Positions 60,352-64,000 of a stretch of DNA of 64,000 bases are shown here, one piece after another. A program made the translations under genes and the position numbers. Position 1 is the stretch's first letter. Each line of letters starts with the position of its first letter. The notes under the pieces are model-generated. The model was not told the origin of the DNA and searched no databases. It worked only from the letters and a program-made list of their open reading frames with translations. This DNA comes from Collinsella sp. GTDB lineage: Bacteria; Actinomycetota; Coriobacteriia; Coriobacteriales; Coriobacteriaceae. The DNA is taken from contig JAUMOL010000022.1 of assembly GCA_031295385.1 (NCBI GenBank), forward strand, positions 1 through 64,000. The letters run 5' to 3'.

Positions 60352-60455
60352 GGGCTGGAGGTTACCTTTCTAAAAAGCCTCTGCGAACCTATTTTGCACG
60401 CTCTGATACCATGGTTTCACCGATTGGGACCAAGGCATCCGAGGAGCAGTGTTAT

Positions 60456-61973
60456 ATGGGAACTTATCATAGTACACGAGGACGCACTTTATCGTGCTCA
60501 AGTAAGGTGGCAATCCGTACCGGCATCGCTCCCGACGGGGGTTTGTTTGTCTCGGACGAGCTCGGCACCCAGCAGGTCGATATCAGCTCGCTTGCAGATA
60601 AATCGTACTTTGAAATCGCTCAAGATGTGTTGGGAATGTTACTGAATGATTACACGGCCGAAGAAATTTCGGCGTGTGTCGACGAGGCATATCGCGGCAC
60701 GTTCGCGAGTGAAGAGGTTACGCCGCTCGTCAAACTCGACGCTGCGCCGGGCGCTGACGCCCCTCAGACCTATGTGATGGAGCTCTTTGGCGGCCCCACG
60801 AGTGCCTTTAAGGACGTCGCCCTGCAGATGCTCCCCCGCTTGATGGCCCGCACTTCCGCCAAGGACGGCGGCGCTGAGCGCATCATGATCGTCACCGCCA
60901 CGTCGGGCGACACGGGCAAGGCCGCGCTCGCCGGTTTTGCCGACGCTCCGGGCACGGGCATCACCGTCTTTTATCCCGAGGGCAAGGTTAGCCGCGTCCA
61001 GAACCTGCAGATGTCCACGCAGGAGGGCGACAACGTCGCCGTCTGCGGCATTCGCGGCAACTTTGACGACGCCCAGAGCGCCGTCAAGCGCATCTTTGCC
61101 GATAAGGAGCTTGCCGAGCGCCTGGAGGCCGCTGGCACGGTGCTTTCGAGCGCCAACTCCATCAACGTCGGCCGTCTGGTACCGCAGGTCGTCTACTACT
61201 TTGCCGCCTATGCGCAGCTGCTGCGCGCCGGTGCCATCGAGGCTGGCGACGCCGTAGAGTTCTGCGTACCGACCGGCAACTTTGGTGATATCCTGGCCGG
61301 CTACTATGCCAAGCGCATGGGCCTGCCCGTCGCTAAGCTCATCGTTGCGAGCGACAAGAACAACGTGCTGGCCGACTTCCTGACCACCGGCGTCTACGAC
61401 CGCAACCGTCCGTTCTTCACGACCATCTCGCCGTCGATGGACATCCTCATCAGCTCAAACCTGGAGCGCATGCTGTACTTCCTGTCCGATGGCGACTGCG
61501 AGCTCGTTGCCGGCCTTATGGAGCAACTGGCACAGACTGGTCGCTACGATGTTCCCGCCGACCTGCTGGCAAAGATTCAGAGCGTCTTTGGCTGCGGCTG
61601 GGCCAGCGAGGACGAGGTCCGCGCTGCCATCAAGAGCTGCTGGGATGCGAACGGTTACGTAATCGATCCGCACACCGCTTGCGGCTATCACGTCTTTGAA
61701 AAGGTCGCTCCCGCCGAGGGAGCCAAGGCCCGCGTGCTGCTTTCGACCGCCAGCCCCTACAAGTTCCCGCGCGCCTGCTGCGACGCCCTGGACCTCGACG
61801 TTCCCAAGGACGACTTTGAGGCTATGCGTGTGCTCGAGCAGGCCACCAACACAGTCGCCCCGACCCAGCTCGCCGAGCTCGAGTCCAAGCCCGTCCGCTT
61901 CGAAGACGTCTGCGACGTAGCCGACATGGCCAACTACGTAGAGCAGGCTGCGAAAAAGATGGCCACCAACTAA
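60456..61973 (+). CDS. thrC: Threonine synthase
   Basis: Converts O-phosphohomoserine to threonine with PLP. The 505-aa protein starts MGTYHSTRGRTLSCSSKVAI and has the PLP lysine Lys119 in GGPTSAFKDVALQ, plus TATSGDTGKAAL and VPTGNFGDILAGYYAK, typical of the longer ThrC class. The ATG at 60456 has GAGGAG nine bases upstream; the longer frame starts in the lysC promoter region. It is transcribed away from lysC. Followed by a terminator, so thrB has separate transcription. Confidence 0.96.
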   Translation: MGTYHSTRGRTLSCSSKVAIRTGIAPDGGLFVSDELGTQQVDISSLADKSYFEIAQDVLGMLLNDYTAEEISACVDEAYRGTFASEEVTPLVKLDAAPGADAPQTYVMELFGGPTSAFKDVALQMLPRLMARTSAKDGGAERIMIVTATSGDTGKAALAGFADAPGTGITVFYPEGKVSRVQNLQMSTQEGDNVAVCGIRGNFDDAQSAVKRIFADKELAERLEAAGTVLSSANSINVGRLVPQVVYYFAAYAQLLRAGAIEAGDAVEFCVPTGNFGDILAGYYAKRMGLPVAKLIVASDKNNVLADFLTTGVYDRNRPFFTTISPSMDILISSNLERMLYFLSDGDCELVAGLMEQLAQTGRYDVPADLLAKIQSVFGCGWASEDEVRAAIKSCWDANGYVIDPHTACGYHVFEKVAPAEGAKARVLLSTASPYKFPRACCDALDLDVPKDDFEAMRVLEQATNTVAPTQLAELESKPVRFEDVCDVADMANYVEQAAKKMATN

Positions 61974-61985
61974 ACCCCTTATAAG

Positions 61986-62016
61986 GCGCCGGCGAAAGCC
62001 GGCGCACCTTCTTTTA
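61986..62016 (+). terminator. Terminator of thrC
   Basis: GCGCCGGC GAAA GCCGGCGC, a perfect 8-bp stem with a stable tetraloop, then ACCTTCTTTT. Confidence 0.92.
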
Positions 62017-62053
62017 TCAGATATCCACCGGGATGATGACGAGCTGACATGCG

Positions 62054-62159
62054 GGTCTGCCTGTTTAGTTCGTCGCGAGTTCCGCACGAGCCGGAAAGCA
62101 CTTAATGTGCTTTCCGAGCGAGCCAGGACTGCCCGAGCAGCGAACTAAACAGGCAGACC
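62054..62159. repeat. Nested palindrome upstream of thrB
   Basis: Outer arms GGTCTGCCTGTTTAGTTCG (62054-62072) and complement (62141-62159) are perfect over 19 bp. Inner arms GGAAAGCAC/GTGCTTTCC are perfect over 9 bp. The left connecting sequence contains TTCCGCA and the right CAGGAC, short blocks also found in the two CCTTGTCC-core elements. The right arm overlaps the thrB ribosome-binding region (ends 15 bases from ATG). Confidence 0.8.
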
Positions 62160-62174
62160 GCCCAGGAGATTCCC

Positions 62175-63056
62175 ATGATCAAGATCACCGTCCCAGCAAC
62201 CAGCGCCAACCTAGGCATCGGCTACGACACCCTCGGCATGGCCGTCAGCCTCTACTCGCACTTTACCTTCGAGCACGCCGATAAGCTCACCATCACGGGC
62301 TGCCCCGAGGAGTTCCAAAACGAGAATAACCTGGTCTATGTGAGCTTTGTCGATGCGCTGGCCGCATGGGACGAGCCGGCCTTCCCCGTTGCCATCGACA
62401 TCCAGACCGACGTGCCCGTCGCCCGCGGCCTGGGCTCCAGCTCCACCTGCGTCGTCGCCGGCATCATGGCAGCCGCCGCACTGACGGGCCACACCGTCGA
62501 CCGTGCCGAGCTTGTTCGCATTGCCACCGAAGTCGAGGGGCATCCTGATAACGTCGCTCCCGCCATCCTTGGCGGCGCCGTCTGCTCCTTTACGCCGACC
62601 GATTCGCTCCCCCAATGTCTGCGCTACGAGGTGAGCGATCGCTTGCGTTTTATTACCGTGATTCCGCCCTACGAGGTACATACGAGCGAGGCGCGCAAGG
62701 TCGTGCCGCAGGAGATTCCACTCTCCACCGCCGTATGGCAAATGGGCCGCATCGCCGGCATGACGCGCGGCCTGGAGACCGGCGACCTTGACCTGATTGC
62801 CGCCGCTAATGACGACCGCATTCAGGAGCCCTATCGTCGCCGCCTGATTCCCGACTACAACGCCGTGCGCGACACCTGCCTTAACGGCGGTGCCAAGACC
62901 ATCTGGATCAGCGGTTCGGGCTCGACCCTTATGGCTGTGACCGACGATACCATCGTGGCAAAGTTCCTGCAGGTCAAGCTGCGCGAGCAGTTCCCTAAGT
63001 GTGATACGCATATTCTGACGTGCGACACGGAAGGCGCTCAAATCGAGTACCTGTAG
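62175..63056 (+). CDS. thrB: Homoserine kinase
   Basis: ATP-dependent phosphorylation of homoserine, the step before ThrC. The 293-aa GHMP kinase has MIKITVPATSANLGIGYDTL at the N-terminus, the ATP loop VARGLGSSSTCVVAG (about residues 84-98), EGHPDNVAPAILGG and a C-terminal SGSGSTLMAV. AGGAG precedes the ATG. Adjacent to thrC but separated by a terminator and a palindrome. Homoserine dehydrogenase itself is not in the window. Confidence 0.96.
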   Translation: MIKITVPATSANLGIGYDTLGMAVSLYSHFTFEHADKLTITGCPEEFQNENNLVYVSFVDALAAWDEPAFPVAIDIQTDVPVARGLGSSSTCVVAGIMAAAALTGHTVDRAELVRIATEVEGHPDNVAPAILGGAVCSFTPTDSLPQCLRYEVSDRLRFITVIPPYEVHTSEARKVVPQEIPLSTAVWQMGRIAGMTRGLETGDLDLIAAANDDRIQEPYRRRLIPDYNAVRDTCLNGGAKTIWISGSGSTLMAVTDDTIVAKFLQVKLREQFPKCDTHILTCDTEGAQIEYL

Positions 63057-63235
63057 ACATCCTCCTCATATACCTGTCCGGGACGGTCGGGATGTTCCCT
63101 CAAAATCGTCCTCGCGCATGAAGGCCCCTTGTCCTGCTCCTGCGGAGCGACGGACAAGGGGCCTTCGCGCTGCGGAATGATTTTGAGGGAACATCCCGAC
63201 CGTCCCTGCGCCCACCTTGCTGAGGATGTCTACAG
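63051..63235. repeat. Nested palindrome, CCTTGTCC core, copy B
   Basis: Four nested perfect stems: 14 bp (CTGTAGACATCCTC, including the thrB stop codon), 28 bp (63080-63107/63179-63206, with GGGATGTTCCCTC), 15 bp (GAAGGCCCCTTGTCC) and a 5-bp GCTCC/GGAGC centre. In reverse orientation its core and connecting sequences match copy A at 57622-57751. Confidence 0.92.
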
Positions 63236-63314
63236 GGACCCACGCTTTGAAGGGGCTCCGGGCTGATAGTTTTGTTTTTTATTGATAGGGGCTCTTGCTA
63301 GGCTGGAGCCCTGA

Positions 63315-63905
63315 CTAGAGGCAGGCCTCGGCGATGCGCTTTTTTAGTTCGTCGATGCCGGTGCCGGTTTGGGAGCTTGTGATGATTACGTTTTCGGCCG
63401 GGACGTTGAGCTGCTTTTTGATGGCTGCTGCTTGGCGGGCCTGCTGGGTGCGGCTGAGTTTGTCGGCCTTGGTGAGGCAGACGATAAAGTTGAACTCGTT
63501 GCCCTGCAGGTAGTCGATCATGTCATGGTCGAGTTTACTGGGGTCGTGACGAATGTCCACCAGTGAGACGACCAAGTTAAAGCTGCGCTCGGAGTCGAAA
63601 AAGTCGCCGATAAGCTCGGCCCAGCGGTCGCGCTCGGCCTTGGAGCGACGGGCGAAACCGTAACCCGGCAGGTCCACGAAATGCACGTCATCGGCCTCAA
63701 AGAAGTTGATGTTGCTCGTCTTGCCCGGCGTACTCGAAACCTTCACCAGGTTCTTGCGGCCAAAGAGCTTGTTCATGATGGACGACTTGCCCACGTTGGA
63801 GCGGCCGACAAAGCTCACCTCGGGGCAGGTGGACTCGGGGATCTGCGAAACCTTGCCGTAGCTGGCGACGAACTTGGCAAGCTGATAGTTAATGGAATCG
63901 GCCAT
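63315..63905 (-). CDS. engB: Ribosome biogenesis GTPase EngB (YsxC/YihA)
   Basis: A 196-aa GTPase required for 50S assembly. Motifs: G1 GRSNVGKSS (about 31-39), G2/G3 region DLPGYG (about 77-82), G4 TKAD (about 143-146) and G5-like TSSQTG. The ATG at 63905 has AAGGAG five bases upstream; a GTG two codons earlier is less likely. It follows an unidentified minus-strand gene by 38 bases. Standard length. Confidence 0.96.
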   Translation of the reverse strand: MADSINYQLAKFVASYGKVSQIPESTCPEVSFVGRSNVGKSSIMNKLFGRKNLVKVSSTPGKTSNINFFEADDVHFVDLPGYGFARRSKAERDRWAELIGDFFDSERSFNLVVSLVDIRHDPSKLDHDMIDYLQGNEFNFIVCLTKADKLSRTQQARQAAAIKKQLNVPAENVIITSSQTGTGIDELKKRIAEACL

Positions 63906-63943
63906 GGACACTCCTTGGTCGTAGGTTCTTACAAATAGACGCG

Positions 63944-64000
63944 CTATTGCGCAGCGGCAATGCGGCGGACGATATCGAGCGTGATGTCACTTGCGACACG
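63944..64000 (-). CDS. C-terminal end of a gene entering the window (unidentified)
   Basis: Only 18 residues are visible: RVASDITLDIVRRIAAAQ, then TAG. Helical, amphipathic composition. In many genomes engB follows lon or clpX, so the position would fit such a gene, but the visible residues do not prove it. Presumably co-transcribed with engB. Confidence 0.45.
   Translation of the reverse strand, partial: RVASDITLDIVRRIAAAQ

Noticed and set aside
60352..60455. Lysine or threonine riboswitch/attenuator in the lysC-thrC gap
   Set aside because: The gap is 104 bases with two divergent promoters; it is too short for an L-box and no leader peptide rich in Thr or Lys was seen.

Overview
The window is a 64 kb stretch of a high-GC (roughly 60%) genome that looks like a gut Coriobacteriia chromosome, most likely Collinsella or a close relative. 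This is an inference from high GC, the AmaP/DUF2273/Asp23 envelope-stress operon, a very large fused 2-hydroxyacyl-CoA dehydratase activase, a coiled-coil CAP-domain surface protein with a sortase-like tail, and a clustered threonine/lysine pathway. About 55 genes or gene remnants are visible. No rRNA, tRNA, CRISPR-Cas, prophage or transposase gene was found.

Layout. 1-10.4 kb (all minus): zinc-ribbon membrane protein (cut by the window edge), YitT protein, amaP-DUF2273-asp23, yebC, a large polytopic membrane protein, lgt, a NifU-like scaffold, a dCMP deaminase and coaX. 10.6-20 kb: OPT oligopeptide transporter, the 1148-aa surface protein with a G9 tract, a DUF389 protein, a small secreted/anchored protein, a degenerate gene and a 3-hydroxyacyl-CoA dehydrogenase. 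20-32.5 kb: the activase with its TetR-type regulator, a tiny membrane ORF, a Cof-type phosphatase, an MFS exporter with a TetR regulator and matching operators, glnK/amt, a PF06541 membrane protein and an HD protein. 33-40 kb: a divergent Dxs-like transketolase, then a complete glutamate/glutamine-type ABC importer operon ending in a class-I amidotransferase-like hydrolase. 40-50 kb: Hpt plus REC/GGDEF/HD-GYP signalling proteins, an alpha/beta hydrolase, a radical SAM protein, methionine aminopeptidase, a hydroxyacid dehydrogenase, an M18 aminopeptidase, a choloylglycine-hydrolase-family enzyme and a phosphofructokinase. 51-57 kb: a FtsX-type ABC exporter, a GyrI-like gene behind a perfect LexA-type box, a truncated Abi gene fused to the tail of a chloride channel gene, and ogt. 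57.7-64 kb: lysC and asd (minus) next to thrC and thrB (plus), which cover most of the aspartate-to-threonine route, then engB and the end of an unidentified gene.

The most unusual content lies between the genes. Several families of inverted-repeat elements recur. (1) At least twelve short REP-like hairpins with a GGGACAGG/CCTGTCCC core, seven of them placed at or within a few bases of a stop codon. (2) Nested palindromes in which the loops and core are conserved while the long perfect arms are different sequences that still pair. (3) Two elements sharing AAAACCGCAGGTA inside unrelated long arms. (4) A matched pair with AGTTGCGGTGA arms. (5) A strikingly regular array of six 15-bp repeats in alternating orientation, about 40 bp apart. 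Arms that change while pairing is kept suggest selection on structure, either as RNA or as mobile palindromes. Coordinates and motifs were read by eye; no database search or folding program was run.
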